Shown: positions 23,090-34,817 of the stretch, piece by piece
How the letters are laid out: each line of letters begins with the position of its first letter
How positions within the stretch are numbered: the first letter of the stretch is position 1
Source: Alentia gelatinosa
Lineage: Eukaryota; Annelida; Polychaeta; Phyllodocida; Polynoidae
Length of the DNA stretch: 64,000 nucleotides
NCBI GenBank assembly: GCA_950022655.1
Contig: OX465583.1
Span: forward strand, 66,076,652-66,140,651
Direction of reading: 5' to 3'
Notes under the pieces: generated by a model
What the model saw: the letters and a program-made list of their open reading frames with translations, nothing else
What the model was told of the DNA's origin: nothing
Databases searched by the model: none
Program-made: the position numbers and the translations under genes

Positions 23090-23290
23090 GCTAACATCAC
23101 CCGCACAGACGAAGGCGATCTCTACGGACACCACCTTCTTATCTACGGCCGGGACGGACCCGTATCGGCAGATCACGGAGGCGGTGCTCCACCTACACCG
23201 ATGGATCTTCCTTTTACGGACAAAAACATACTCCTACTCGAGATATTGATCCCCTCTCTTGTTGAGCCCTGGCCAACACCCCCCTGGTAG
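23090..23290 (+). pseudogene. Possible coding remnant, unidentified
   Basis: A 66-codon GC-rich frame ends at a TAG at 23,288. It has a protein-like segment with GDLYGHHLLIYGRDGP in its first third. No start codon, splice site or known family was recognised. The surrounding DNA is repeats, so a decayed transposon or an exon fragment is possible, and a chance frame in GC-rich DNA cannot be excluded. Confidence 0.15.
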
Positions 23291-23724
23291 GGATCGGGAC
23301 CGGTACGGAGGTGCAGAAACACGCAAGGCCGAGTTCGTTTAAAAAGAAAAAAAAAGGAACATCTTTTAACTTTGGGCGTGATTGTTTGCTGACTGTAACT
23401 GGCACTGGTTCAACTGAAATAACAGGGAATGAGTGGGGAGGACTGCTCTTTATGAGCACTTCACTGGTGGCACAGGATTATTGGGATGCATGGAAATGGG
23501 GTGAAATCATACGCTTGGCCTGCTGGAACAATAGTGTTCATGGGTGTTTTGTATCTAGCTATTATCTCTGTCTGGTGGACTGGAAGCCTTTATACAACAT
23601 TTATGCTAGGGTGGTGGTTCGCATTACTAATGCCCGGTCGCACACCTATTTGGGACAGGCGTCATATACTAGACAGAGCATGAGCTGCGAAAAGGGGACT
23701 GGCCCAAGGATGGTTTGGTTTTGG

Positions 23725-24130
23725 TTAGTTTGTTTATTTAACATCCAGTTAACCATTTCAGGATCTTTCCAGGCTTGTTCAAGGTCCTTGTACACCACAA
23801 GGGTGATGCTGGAATCTATGTGATGAATTCGGGTAGAAATCTCACCCCTACACATTTAACAAGGTCAGAGTTCTTTTACTTCCCACACTACATAGACATT
23901 GTATGAGAAGAACTGGTCTTTGATATAGCAGTAAATCTACCACTGCTGGGGATGAAGGAGAAAAATGGCTGCACACCACACCACAGACATGGTTTGAGAA
24001 CGATTGGCCTTTGCTATGGTAGTAAGCCTACCACTGCTTGGGATGAAGGAGAAAGGTGGCTGCAGTGGGACTCGCACCTAGAACCTTTGCATTTCAAGTC
24101 CCGTGCCCTAACCACTAACTCCCCACCCCC
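23725..24130 (-). mobile_element. tRNA-derived SINE with internal duplication (copy g)
   Basis: The tail side ('aacatccagttaacca', the alternate tail), the body and a first 'taaatctaccactgctgg' are followed by a second partial body ('cacagacatggtttgagaac', 'gtaagcctaccactgcttgg'). The tRNA-like head ('agtgggactcgcacctagaa') ends in 'actaactccccaccccc'. A second SINE fragment or an internal tandem duplication explains the extra ~80 bp. The 170-codon frame at 23,311-23,823 runs into this copy and has no recognised domain. Confidence 0.85.
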
Positions 24131-24427
24131 GCTGAACCAAAGAATTCAATATGTTCCCGAAACGGCAAGCTTTTATTGGAATGGCCAGCATGTCATAAAC
24201 CCAGAAGAGCAGTAGCTAATGCGTACTGTATGCATTAAAGATGAGTGTAATCTGTTAATGGGTGTAATTATAGCCGTATGACCGCTGATTTGAGTTGCAT
24301 CATCTGGTACATCTGTGGTATTTAGGCCATGCGGGGAATGTAGGTGGAGGGATGGCTCGCTTCAGTGTATTGTGGGTTGTAGAGAGATAAGGCAAGGTGC
24401 GAGTATGAATACTGATAGAGCAATATG

Positions 24428-24553
24428 GCCATCCATAAAGTACGTGTGAACTGAGGAAGGGTTCCTTCTTGTTCTATTGCGTACAATATCGGGGGTGGGG
24501 TGAAGGGTCCAACAGTTCAGAAATTCTGCATGCATACTTTATGAATGACCCCT
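24428..24553. mobile_element. MITE family 5 (GGCCATCCATAAAGTA ends), diverged copy
   Basis: Left 'tggccatccataaagtacgt' and right 'catactttatgaatgacccc' are inverted. The interior 'cagttcagaaattctgcatg' is the inverse of the corresponding block at 53,209-53,375. Confidence 0.65.
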
Positions 24554-24621
24554 TATGCCTGTTCTAAATAACTGTTGGGCAGAATATATCTGATTTTACA
24601 CACAGACAGATGATCCCACAG

Positions 24622-24884
24622 TATAAGGGCACAGAGTGATTGCTAGTTCCGCCATTATCCACCAGGAAAGTGTAATATAGTGCCACTGTAGTAGGGGGGA
24701 AACCACTCTTTTCTGCTGTTGTAATCAATAGATAATTGCGAGACGAGGCTAAAACCCTTCTGAGGCAAACACAAAAATATTCTTAATAAAATCTATCGAT
24801 AAAGAGACCCAACACCTGAAGTTTTGTTCAGCGACGGGGGGCAAGATGGCTGCCCCAATAACATAATAGCTATGTGCCCTATAT
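24622..24884. mobile_element. MITE family 3, copy 2
   Basis: Ends 'tataagggcacagagtgatt' and 'aatagctatgtgccctata' are inverted. The interior has 'gccactgtagtag', 'aatcaatagataattgcgag' and 'ggggcaagatggctgcccc'. Same layout as 15,066 and (inverse) 51,520. Confidence 0.75.
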
Positions 24885-25185
24885 GATTTTATATTATGTA
24901 GGAGGCGGGGGATGACGTCATCACCACCACCATCAGCTGCTGGCCATAAATTCCCGACATTTGACTGGTGGTATACCCGCACACGTCTGGCTGTCTGTGA
25001 CGTCACTCAGCGTCCACAAAATGACCAGCAGACGACATTACGACATCGTGCTGGTAGTTCACGGCTGACTCACCATGGGGCGCTGCACGAACATGCGGGA
25101 GTCCGGAGACATGTCTCTACACCCCCGGTCTTAAATCCATGACATACTTGGCTCTGGGTTGCTTCCATGGTGTCTGTATATCTAT

Positions 25186-25845
25186 TATCCACGTAATACA
25201 GTGTCCATAGAAAACACATGGGCATCATGTATCTACATACCCGGAGCAAACAGATATATCCCCCTAATACAAAGTGTCCATAGAAAACACATGGGCATCA
25301 TGTATCTACATACCCGGAGCATACAGATATATACACCTAATACAAAGTGTCCATAGAAAACACATGGGCATCATGTATCTACATACCCGGAGCATACAGA
25401 TATATCCACCTAATACAAAGTGTCCATAGAAAACACATGGGCATCATGTATCTACATACCTGGAGCATACAGATATATCCACCTAATACAAAGTGTCCAT
25501 AGAAAACACATGGGCATCATGTATCTACATACCCGGAGCATACAGATATATCCACCTAATACAAAGTGTCCATAGAAAACACATGGGCATCATGTATCTA
25601 CATACCTGGAGCATACAGATATATCCACCTAATACAAAGTGTCCATAGAAAACACATGGGCATCATGTATCTACATACCCGGAGCATACAGATATATCCA
25701 CCTAATACAAAGTGTCCATAGAAAACACATGGGCATCATGTATCTACATACCCGGAGCATACAGATATATCCACCTAATACAAAGTGTCCATAGAAAACA
25801 CATGGGCAGCATGTATCTACATACTCGGAGCATACCGATATAGTG
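25186..25845 (+). repeat. ~73-bp satellite array, nine copies
   Basis: Unit: 'ccacctaatacaaagtgtcc' + 'atagaaaacacatgggcatc' + 'atgtatctacatacccggag' + 'catacagatatat'. Internal copies are nearly identical; the outer ones vary. The same unit in inverse orientation forms arrays at 29,368 and 33,692. The right border continues into 'agtgcgtatgaaaaaatagt', a flank shared with the other loci. Confidence 0.95.
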
Positions 25846-26566
25846 CGTATGAAAAAATAGTGCGATCCTAAATGAATTTATATCAGTACGCCACTTGTCA
25901 GGAAAAGGGGAAAGTTGCAATCTGACACAAATACCAACGGTGACATACGTGAAAAGATTGTTGCCAACACCCTTAAATCACATTCACAGAAAATATACAA
26001 AAGGAATGGCCAGAGGGATCCACATTAAACTTCTAAAGTGGGAAACATAATGACTTCCAAAAAATTTGCTCCCCCATTTCTATCGGTCTGGTACTCTCTT
26101 ATTAGACTAATATCTAATTGGTTAAACACGATGAATTACTATACAAGGTCTGTGATTATGATGTCTGACATGGGGAAATGACAAAAAAATAAATTTTATA
26201 AACAGAATGGACCGAGTCACGAAAACAAGACTCATTTTCTTTTCTATTCCATTATTTATTTCATCTGTTTGTGGAGAAGTTGAACGACTATGACCAAACA
26301 GGATGTGCTGGTACCCGCCTGTGTGGATATCAACGTGTGATGGCATGAAGAGTACCGTCCAACAAGTCAGGAGTCTGGGAAAAACAGGTCACTCCGAGTA
26401 TAGCTCCTATAGTATATACTTAATGATCTTATCACAATTAAAATGCTTCAAATAATGTTTAAATAGTGATCATTATAATTATTATATAATGATTATAATA
26501 ATTATGATATATTATTTATTATGATAAATATTATAATAAAATTTTATAATAATATAATAGGGGTGC
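25846..26566. other. No gene recognised; AT-rich tract at the end
   Basis: 25,850-26,430 holds nothing recognisable. 26,440-26,560 is almost pure A/T with many 'ataatta' and 'tataat' palindromes. Confidence 0.5.
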
Positions 26567-26935
26567 CACTTGGGGCCAGAAAAAATATTGAAATATTTTT
26601 ATTGTAATACAGGGTTTATACATCACATACATATTACATTGGGGAATCAAGGGAAAGCTAAAGTTTTAACATGGATCAGTGGAGAGGTTTAGTTTGAGAT
26701 CATGGGCTGTGGTTGAATTGGGAAATTTAGCAGTTGGTATGTGAATATCAATGTTGGGAACTCGTTCGAGGAAATCGGGCCGCCGATTTCCGTGAAACGG
26801 GCCCCGATTTCTTCGAGAAAAAAAATGTTGGTATGTCAATATTATACAAGGAAAAATCATCTTTTATTCTGAAAATGAAAACATGGATTTCAATGGAAAC
26901 ATTGAAAATTGCCATAAGATATCGAAATGTTATTC
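26567..26935 (+). mobile_element. hAT-like non-autonomous element, copy 3 (diverged)
   Basis: Starts 'ggggtgccacttggggccag' + 'aaaaaatattgaaatattt' and later has 'gaaaatgaaaacatggattt' + 'caatggaaac', as in copies 1 and 2. The middle differs from the other copies ('gggaactcgttcgaggaaat'). Confidence 0.5.
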
Positions 26936-28870
26936 CCAACTCTCACCGAGCTGATGGTCGGGATGAATCGGGAACAAATGTCGATACCTTATAAGTGTTT
27001 ATAAGCTCTGAGCATTATATTTTTGGGCATAGGTGTATAATTCTGACAATTTGTGCATCCTGTTCTATCTTGACGTTAGCTTGTCGTTAGACTTTTGACT
27101 TTTATCTTAAGAGGACACCTTCCTATTTAAATATTCCCAAGATCTCTGAACACTTGTCTTCCTCAAGCTGATAAGTATAGCCGAAGTGTTTAAATAAACT
27201 CTGAGCTGTATTGATTTTGTTTGTTTGATTGTTTGTTCCTTTGGGTAGTTTAACATCCATAGGTTGTATTAGACTTGAGCTGTACTGATTTTGATTTACA
27301 AGTATTTTAGATATAGAATCATATTCTCCACAATAGACTGGCCGGTAAAGTCCCACCGCATGAATCCGCGTAGACTTGCTCAAGTCTATGAACAGTCATT
27401 AAATGATTGAAGAAAATCAGAATAAAGTTCATTATAATATGTATCCTTCCTTGCCTGGCCAATGAACGTAGAGTCCTTTAACAATCTAGGTTTGTACATG
27501 AAGACCCGCCAACGAGACTTGGGGGACGATTTAGATCAACTTTATTCAACACTTATGGATTAGCTTTGGTCATAACTGGATGAACTTGGATATTATCAAA
27601 CGATAACCCTCGTATGAGGTCTCCTTGTACACTGTCCTTTCGTAGGTATAAGTTATCGAACAAACCCCTGTATCCCAGCAATGAGGGGTGAGGTAGGTGG
27701 AGGGGTAGCCATAGGATGCAGCAACGAGTATACTCGTTGGATGCAGGGACTGAAGCCAGTCTAGCATCTGCGTTCTAGATACACGAGAGTTTAATCCGTC
27801 ACTTCCCCGTACATTTAAATGAGTCATTGCATCTGAATCCCGCAATCAAATTATCAATCTCAGCATGGGCGTGTATCTCGTCTATGAGCAGCATCCAACA
27901 TAAACAACGGTCGTCACTCCCAACACAGGTCGACTCTCACCATTACCATACCAACCCGTTATCCCACTCTGACCCACTCGCTCCCCTTCACACATTTCCC
28001 CAGGCTTTTTTTCTGGTTTGTGTGTGTCTTTTAAACAACAGTTATTTGTCCCTCTTTTTCCCTGAAGTTTGTTTGCGCCTCCATCGATAGATATGTGCCA
28101 GTGGGTCATGCGACTGGTGGGAACCGGCGTCTCCCGTTTCTATAGCAACAGGAGGGGTAGGGTGGGGTGGGGGTGGGGGGCGTGGGGCGGACGGTGGAGT
28201 TGAAAGGGAACGGTGTGAGTAGTGGGTGTGTGGAAGAGGGATGCGAGGGCAGAGGCTCGGGCCAGACATGTATGTCCGGGAAATATCACTGGCGGAGGGA
28301 ACCGGTGGATTTTTCCATCATATTTTACACATACACACCCTCCCCTCCAGCATCTATAAACAAGATTCTAGTTTCAAAGCATCTGCATTCAGCGGTAATA
28401 TGTATTGCGTCAAGACTAGACTTGCCCAAGTCTTTGATTATGAACATTCATTAAATGATTAAAGAAAATCGGAATACAATTCATTAGAGCATGTGTCCTT
28501 CTCTGACTGGCCCATGAATCAAAGACTTGTCCACTCTGACCAGAATCTCCTGTTTATGACCCCAAGCCACTCCCTGTAACCCTATACTTCCCTCTACCCC
28601 TCCCCCCTCCAGTTCCCTGCTTGCCTGTGTTGTCATAGCAATATATTTCGCCTACTCCTGTCTATGTCTCGATTGAGATCAAAGTGAGAGGGTATCAATC
28701 TCCAAGCAGATATCCTGACCAGTAACCAGACCTCTGCTTGGGGAGTGTGGTGCAAAATTGTCCCAGTCTACACAGCCGATTACGGATGAGACCAGTCCCT
28801 GTGTCACTCAGAAGGGGTGGAGGGGTAGGATACAGGGACTGAGGCCAGTCTACGTCAAGACGTACATCGG
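26936..28870. other. No gene recognised; repeat fragments
   Basis: Includes a SINE tail fragment (copy h) at about 27,220-27,275 (minus) and two copies of the 'agacttgctcaagtct..gaac.ttcattaaatgatt' dispersed repeat at 27,370-27,480 and 28,415-28,520. It also has a G-rich stretch at 28,150-28,240. 'aggatacagggactgaggcc' with flanking 'gtggaggggta' near 28,815 recurs in inverse or related form near 27,695-27,760 and 21,120-21,190. No convincing exon. Confidence 0.45.
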
Positions 28871-28879
28871 AGTAGGTGA

Positions 28880-29360
28880 TGTGCACAATATTACCATGAT
28901 TTTCATATGCATGGTGGTATTTTAGGCGTGGTTGACGCGTAGTAATATCCGAGCGAATGCGTCAACTACAAGAAGAATGCGACCACGCAGATACAAATTT
29001 TGCTAATGTTGTATTTATTATTCATCAAAGGAAAGACAAAATAGCCGTCGATAGCACACTTCTTCGCATGCTAGGGATTTTTTTCCGTATTCTTACAGGA
29101 GAATACGGCTTTCCGTATTCTACTCAGTAGAGAAGGCTCTATAGATTTAGTTTTGAAACTCCGTATTGGATGGATGTTGAAAACATAATATTGACTGGTT
29201 TCAGATACAAGCGGTCGTATGCTTCGAGGAGTTGACGTTTAGTAATATCCGGGCGTATCCGTTAGGTACGCACTATTTTTCTGTATGCAATATTTTTCCG
29301 TATATGCGCACTTTAATGGAACTCGGTGCATACAACATATCTGAATAATCTATGTTTTAT
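28880..29360. mobile_element. Transposon-like unit flanking the 29.4-kb satellite
   Basis: 'ttttccgtattcttacagga' + 'gaatacggctttccgtattc' forms a hairpin, followed by 'tctactcagtagag'. Similar blocks lie at 32,445-32,500 and 61,625-61,690. 'gactggtttcagatacaagc' matches the end of the 16.39-kb element, and 'tgcgcactttaatggaactc' leads directly into the satellite. The unit appears to be a MITE-type element that carries the satellite inside or at one edge. Confidence 0.5.
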
Positions 29361-29367
29361 ATGGAGA

Positions 29368-29852
29368 CTTTGTATTAGGTGGATATATCTGTATGCTCCA
29401 GGTATGGTGATACACACTCCCTATGTGGTTTTTTTGGCCACTATGTATTAGGTGGATAATAAATCTGTATGCTCCAGGTGTGGTGATACACACTCCCTAT
29501 GTGTTTTCTATGGACACTTCGGGTATGGTGATACACACTCCCTATGTGTTTTCTATGGACACTTCGGGTATGGTGATACACACTCCCTATGTGTTTTCTA
29601 TGGACACTTTGTATTTGGTGGATAATAAATATCTGTATGCTCTGGGTATGAATATACACACTCCCAATGTGTTGTCTATGGACACTTTGTATTTGGTGGA
29701 TATATCTGTATGCTCCAGGTGTGGTGATACACACTCTCTATGTGTTTCCTATGCACACTTTATATTAGGTGGATAATAAATATCTGTATGCTCTGGGTGT
29801 GAATATACACACTCCCTATGTGTTTTCTATGGACACTGTGTATAAGGTGGAG
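29368..29852 (-). repeat. ~72-bp satellite array, inverse orientation, about seven copies
   Basis: Inverse of the 25.2-kb unit: 'ggtgatacacactccctatg', 'tgttttctatggacacttt' and 'gtattaggtggatatatctg'. Two central copies are shortened to about 48 bp ('cacttcgggtatggtgatac'). Open frames across it are artefacts of the period. Confidence 0.92.
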
Positions 29853-29859
29853 ACTAGAC

Positions 29860-30090
29860 TCGTCCCTATCCTCCAGCATCTAGGCTTGAGGCGGCCTGCT
29901 GAAATGAGGACACCCTGGAGGCGCTCCTCCTTCACTGGGTCAGGGATCAGGGGGCGCGTCCGGTATGCTGGCAGGGAACCCGTCGTCGACAGCTCCAGCA
30001 GGCCGAGTGTCCTACATATCAAGTGGTCCCGTACTATCAGGCCACCGACTCGGCCATACGCCTGCCTCCATGTGTACACCGTGTTCTAGT
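29860..30090. other. GC-rich island without recognised gene
   Basis: Abruptly GC- and CpG-rich between AT-rich neighbours. Long frames are open on both strands, as expected for such composition. No domain, start context or splice pair was recognised. 30,091-30,714 is AT-rich and holds nothing recognisable. Confidence 0.35.
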
Positions 30091-30714
30091 GTACACTAAC
30101 ACGTGTAATGTCGGCATGAGGTCAATGAAGATATAATGCGCCCAGCCACGGGAGATATGGGGAAATATTAAAGATTTTATATGATGTTACATGTGTACAA
30201 TACACAACATGCTTATTCGTGTAAGTAGTTAACTTGATAATATATTCCCTCTAAACCGAACTAGACTAATCTTCGTAGTGAGGCATTAGAGGTTGGTGTT
30301 TGTAAATATTTACTATATTATGTGAATATAGTAAAGATGATAAACGGGGGTTATGTAATAATAAGATGGGGAAGCAATGTTATACACCATCAATATCTCT
30401 CAGGTTTTTCTGCCCGCTCAGCATCTTATTACATATTTCTGGCCGTATGCCCTCCCCTACCCATGTCGTATTTAAGGCCGTACGTCACTGTGTCATGTAC
30501 GGCAATATAAGGTGAATTTCACCACTTTATGGCATATAATAATCCAAAGACAGACCAACTGTTTTCGTACGTCAAAATACTTGGTAAAAATAATTGATTA
30601 TAGACACCCCTCTGCCTTCAGCATCGGGATGTATCTGATCACTAATTTTACCGCGTATTTTTTGACGTACGAACACAGTAAGCCAGTTTCTGTATATTAC
30701 ACCACGCAGGTGAC

Positions 30715-31330
30715 CTGAGGCGGGTGAAGTGGGCTCCTCGCAGGCAGCAGGCGCCGGGTCACGACCACGATCACCGCCGCTCGCGCCCCACACCTCGCCC
30801 GCCCGGCAGGTCCCGTACATCACGCCGCCGCCGTCGCCACGGCAACCGCCATGGTAACGCTGTCGCCATAGCAGCAACTCCTTAGCAACGGCCGGACAAA
30901 CATGCTGCTGCACACCCCGGCGGGTCCCCGGTGTTGAGAAAGAAGGGCAGGCGGGGCGGCGGGACCAGGTTGGGACCGGAGCCACCACGCTATGCGCCCG
31001 ACAATAGGGAAGGGCACTCAGCCCGGCTTACGCACCAGTTACGGTCAAAAGGACAGGTAGGGTGGCGGCGGAGGAGGAGGCGAGGGGTGCCAAACAAAAC
31101 CCTCCACAAAGCCAAGAGGCGGTCGTCTCCGAGGCGGGGTCGCGGCACGGCTTTGACGCGGGCGACGACCTGGCGGCCACCATTGTGCACTGAGGTGACA
31201 TGGCACGCCGTCTAGCGGGCGTAAAACATGTCTAGCAGGCTATCATCACCCGGGACCCGGGGCAAGGTAGCGCCATCCGCACCCTCATTAGGGAGGCCAC
31301 GCTGGCCGCAACCAAGCAAAGCAAACTATA
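30715..31330. other. Strong CpG-rich island, coding status unclear
   Basis: Very high G+C and CpG density (for example 'cgctcgcgccccacacctcg' and 'ccgccgccgtcgccacggc'). Several frames are open on both strands. The most protein-like is a plus frame ending at a TGA at 31,191-31,193 (residues rich in E, A, S and D). Inverted 'ggcaac' and 'ggtaac' sites ('cggcaaccgccatggtaac', 30,840-30,858) resemble RFX-type X-boxes. It could be an unmethylated regulatory island, an unannotated exon, or foreign DNA. No family was recognised. Confidence 0.3.
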
Positions 31331-31399
31331 TACGCTGCCGCAGTGAAAAATCTCAGACCGATTTGGTTTTAAAAAATATGCGATTTTCAGGCCTCCCAG

Positions 31400-31920
31400 T
31401 ACCCCCCCTTCCTCAATAAAAGTTTTTAATAGGTTCTGAAAATCAAAATATAGGTTTTTACAGGTTTTCAAGGCTAATAACATAGGCTTTTATAGGTTTT
31501 TAGGGTTAACATATTCAGCATGATGGAGTCAAAATATAGTGAATCACTTATTTTCTGTTCTTGATTACTAAAAAAATGTGCTAGATTGTAGGACGTCAGG
31601 ATGTCTGGCTCATCAGGTTATACCCAGCAAGCACATGTGCATGCTGAGTTTCCAGCAGGCAAGCCAGACTGGCAAAGAAGTCACATAAGCTGTTGATTCT
31701 TAAACACTTCTAAGATCTCTTAAATACATTGATAATGTGGATTTCTTGTCATTTGACAATCTGACTTTGTGTTAAGTTAATTTCTAAACCTTCATGTAAA
31801 CATCAATCTGCATGGCAGTCAGAAATATAGGTTTTTATAGGTTATATAGGTTTCTTGAAAAAAATAAAGGCTCAAGAATAGAAATATAGGTTTTTATAAG
31901 TTATATAGGTTTTGCAGTTA
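31400..31920. repeat. Degenerate 'tataggtttttataggtt' repeats
   Basis: Short phrases 'aatataggtttttacaggtt', 'cataggcttttataggtttt' and 'aatataggtttttataggtt' recur at 31,440-31,510 and 31,830-31,915. Probably arms of a decayed element. Nothing coding. Confidence 0.5.
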
Positions 31921-33129
31921 AGTGATTTTTATTTCAAATTATATCTAAACGAGTGTCCGTTCCAAGGGACAAGAAATTCATAAATTTGGAACTTGTGTTT
32001 GTGTGACTCTCTTTCAGAAGGAGGTCTCACCGCCTGGAACTCAAGAGTTGAAAGTAATTTTCAAAGAACATTTTAGTCTGTGGTGGAAACCAAGGAAAGG
32101 GAGCAGTTTACTTCAACATAGCAATCGTGTTTGGAACTCGTGCCAATAATCGTTCTCCCACAGTCCTAGAACCCTCGTAAAGGGCACCGAGCACTTCAAC
32201 ATATACACAAGATTACCATGATTACAATCTGTGTGGTTGTACTCCAAGCGATAGCAAATACATGTGTAGTATTGTATCGTGTCAACTACAAGGAGAATAC
32301 AGGCACTCAAATCGGAATCATAGTAATACTGTATTCATTACTCACTTTTCGACTAATTATTAGAACAAAATCTTGCAAATGATTAGAAATTCGGCGTAAG
32401 TGCCGCGCATTGTTTATATTGAATAATTCCTATAGGGCAGGAAAAGCCGTATTCTACTGAGTAGATTCTGGCTTTCCATATTCTACTCTAGCGATCTGTA
32501 GGCTCCATAGGTTTAGCATAGTCTTCGTATAAGGTGGGTAATAAATTGGCACACATTTACAGGGAAGTCAGGTATATATGGGGTTCTAAACATAATATGG
32601 GGTTGGCAGACAGGGGTTCTACTGAGTCTTTTAAATACTGAGGACAATATTTCTGTGTTTGATAAAAATCCCAGATTTCAGGGAACTCTGACATCCCTGA
32701 TATACCATGGTTCGTGGCAGATGTTGTGAGGGTCGTCTGGAATACGGGGGGGGGGGGGGGGGGGGGTCCCTGACAGACCAAGCTTTATAAGCGTATAATT
32801 AAAGCAAACAGATAAGTAGGGTCTATCCCGAGGGAATCAGCCACTATCCGGCCCCAGCCGTTTGGCTGTAATCCCCAACGGACCCCCTCCGGGTGCATTC
32901 GGAAATTTAACCCCGAGGGAATGTGGGCTACGAGAGGCCCCATGCAAACCATGATAACGGATGTTCAGAATGTCTTCAGCATCTAAACACCGGTCATGGA
33001 TAAGAATACACCCAAATCCGCTTCATCAGTTAATCGATATGAAGAAACGGTTGGCTGGGTGTAGCATTTCTATTTGGACCCATTGTATTAGGTCGAGGCT
33101 CGGTTGTCAGTAATCATAAATCTGCTAGA
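31921..33129. other. No gene recognised; MITE fragments and poly-G
   Basis: 32,185-32,520 parallels 28,880-29,170 ('gattaccatgatt', 'gtcaactacaagga', 'gaaaagccgtattctactga'). 32,550-32,700 is the dispersed repeat also at 17,365. 32,747-32,766 is a 20-G run. Beyond that nothing is recognisable. Confidence 0.5.
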
Positions 33130-33445
33130 CTTGGTTTGTTTGTTTGTTTGGGTAGTTTAACGTATAATTTTTCCAATTAGACTTACTTTGGGTTTGACCG
33201 AATATATGAGATGAATGCAGGTAGAAATTTCACCCTTACACATTTACTGAGGTGAGAGTGCTTTTACTTGCCACACCACATAGACATAGTATGAGAAGGA
33301 TTGACCTTTGATATAGCAGTAAATCTACCACTGCTGGGGGTGAAGGAGAACAGTGGCTGCAATGGAACTCAGACCAAGAAAGTCCAATAACCTTGGGATA
33401 ACAAGTACAGTGCTCTTTACCACTGTGCTGACTCCCCAACCCAGT
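33130..33445 (-). mobile_element. tRNA-derived SINE, near full length (copy i)
   Basis: Complete order in reverse orientation: tail 'gtttgtttgtttgggtagtt', 'gacttactttgggtttgacc', body 'catttactgaggtgagagtg', 'taaatctaccactgctggg', then the tRNA-like head ending 'gtgctgactccccaaccc'. Confidence 0.92.
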
Positions 33446-33691
33446 CGCTTTAGACTCGGGATTAACGGTTAAGCACACCGGTTACATGGCGGCATAAACC
33501 AGATGGGATTCCCCCGGGTGAAATGGACAGCTGTGTGGTTAGTCCCGCGATATGTACCATATCTGCCTCTCTGGTCAATTGTCCACCCCCCTCACTTCCT
33601 CCCACCCTCCATCTACGTGGTTGTGTTAACCCTTTCACGCCGGGCAGCTGTGGCAAAGCAATGTCTATAGGACCGGGTCGTATTGTTAGTA

Positions 33692-33918
33692 TCTGGTATG
33701 GTGATACACACTCCCTGTGTTTTCTTTGGACACTTTGTATTAGGTGGATATATCCGTATGCTCTGGGTATGGTGATACACACTCCCCATGTGTTTTCTAT
33801 GATCACGTTGTATTAGGTGGATATATCCGTATGCTCTGGGTATGGTGATACACACTCCCTATGTGTTTTCTATGGACACTTTGTAGAAGGTGGATATATC
33901 TGTATGCTCTGGGTATAT
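33692..33918 (-). repeat. ~72-bp satellite array, inverse orientation, about three copies
   Basis: Same unit and orientation as 29,368-29,852 ('ggtatggtgatacacactcc', 'gtgttttctatgg', 'attaggtggatatatccgta'). Confidence 0.92.
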
Positions 33919-34081
33919 CATACTTTGTCAGATTCTACATAAGTCAACACTAACCTGTGTAGAATCAGTGATACATTTTAGGTGCAGAGGCAAAAATCCA
34001 TTTCTCAGAAGTCAAATCTTTTTCAGAATCACCGACTTAAAATACACTGATGGAAGCTTTTCTGACATGTACATTCACATA

Positions 34082-34250
34082 CAGTAGAACCCCGCCTAAC
34101 GGACACCCCGCGTAAGCGGACACCCCACGTTAACGGGCACCTTTGCTCGGAACGGATTCCTCTATAAAATGTTTATCTTAACCCCGTGTACCCGCGTAAG
34201 CGGACACTTTTGCCCGGAACGGAGGGTGTACGCTTACGCGGGTTCTACTG
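34082..34250. mobile_element. pogo-like MITE with TA target duplication
   Basis: Starts CAGTAGAACCCCGCC and ends with the inverse GCGGGTTCTACTG. TA flanks both sides exactly (34,080-34,081 and 34,251-34,252). The interior repeats 'taagcggacac' and 'cggaacgga'. CAGTARAACC ends with TA duplication are typical of pogo/Tigger-type Tc1/mariner elements. Relatives occur at 41,365, 41,636, 44,982 and 60,406. Confidence 0.85.
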
Positions 34251-34817
34251 TATATGTTATCAGTGATGAAAGTCGGATCTGAGTAAAAAAAAACCGGAAA
34301 TTTAAAACACTTATCAAAAAGAATCATTTATAAATCATTTTAGAACAGACTGGCTATGAATTGATATATACCATAGTGTTGCCGGTGTATATGAAATATC
34401 GGAATTCCATCCCCTTGTCAGGCTTATACATGTTATATGCTGTATTTGCCAACAATGACGTGCTTATCAGCGATATTCCTGCTTCGGAATAAATATACCA
34501 TTTACGAAACACGTTTATTGAGGATCTCATCACCATTAAACATAGCGAGAGTGTACAAGGGGAGATCGTTGTAAGGATGCGGGACATTCAGAGGCCGCGT
34601 TATAACTCCGGTAAAACAATCTACACGGAGCCAGAGAAGAAATAAGCAGTGGGAGATTGGTCCCACTCCCCGCCGGCTCCGGATCCAGGATCAGCAGGAG
34701 GACTCCAGGTTGCCACAAGAATGTACTCGGACCTGATCGTTCTCGTATGCTACGGATCCTCCTCTGCAGCTACATGTAGCAGGGCTACATAACTCTCAGG
34801 TCCTGTGAAATAATATG

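Noticed and set aside
23311..23823. 170-codon plus-strand frame
   Set aside because: No family resemblance, a lysine-rich start from an A-run, and the end lies inside a reverse-oriented SINE.
25186..25845. CRISPR-like regular repeats
   Set aside because: Units are contiguous ~73-bp copies with no unique spacers, in an animal genome with introns and SINEs; this is a satellite.
29423..29776. 117-codon frame with internal repeats
   Set aside because: It is the satellite unit read in frame; the same occurs on the opposite strand.
30572..30988. 138-codon minus-strand frame in the CpG-rich island
   Set aside because: Open because of GC-rich composition; it extends into AT-rich DNA, has no recognised domain, and other frames are equally open.
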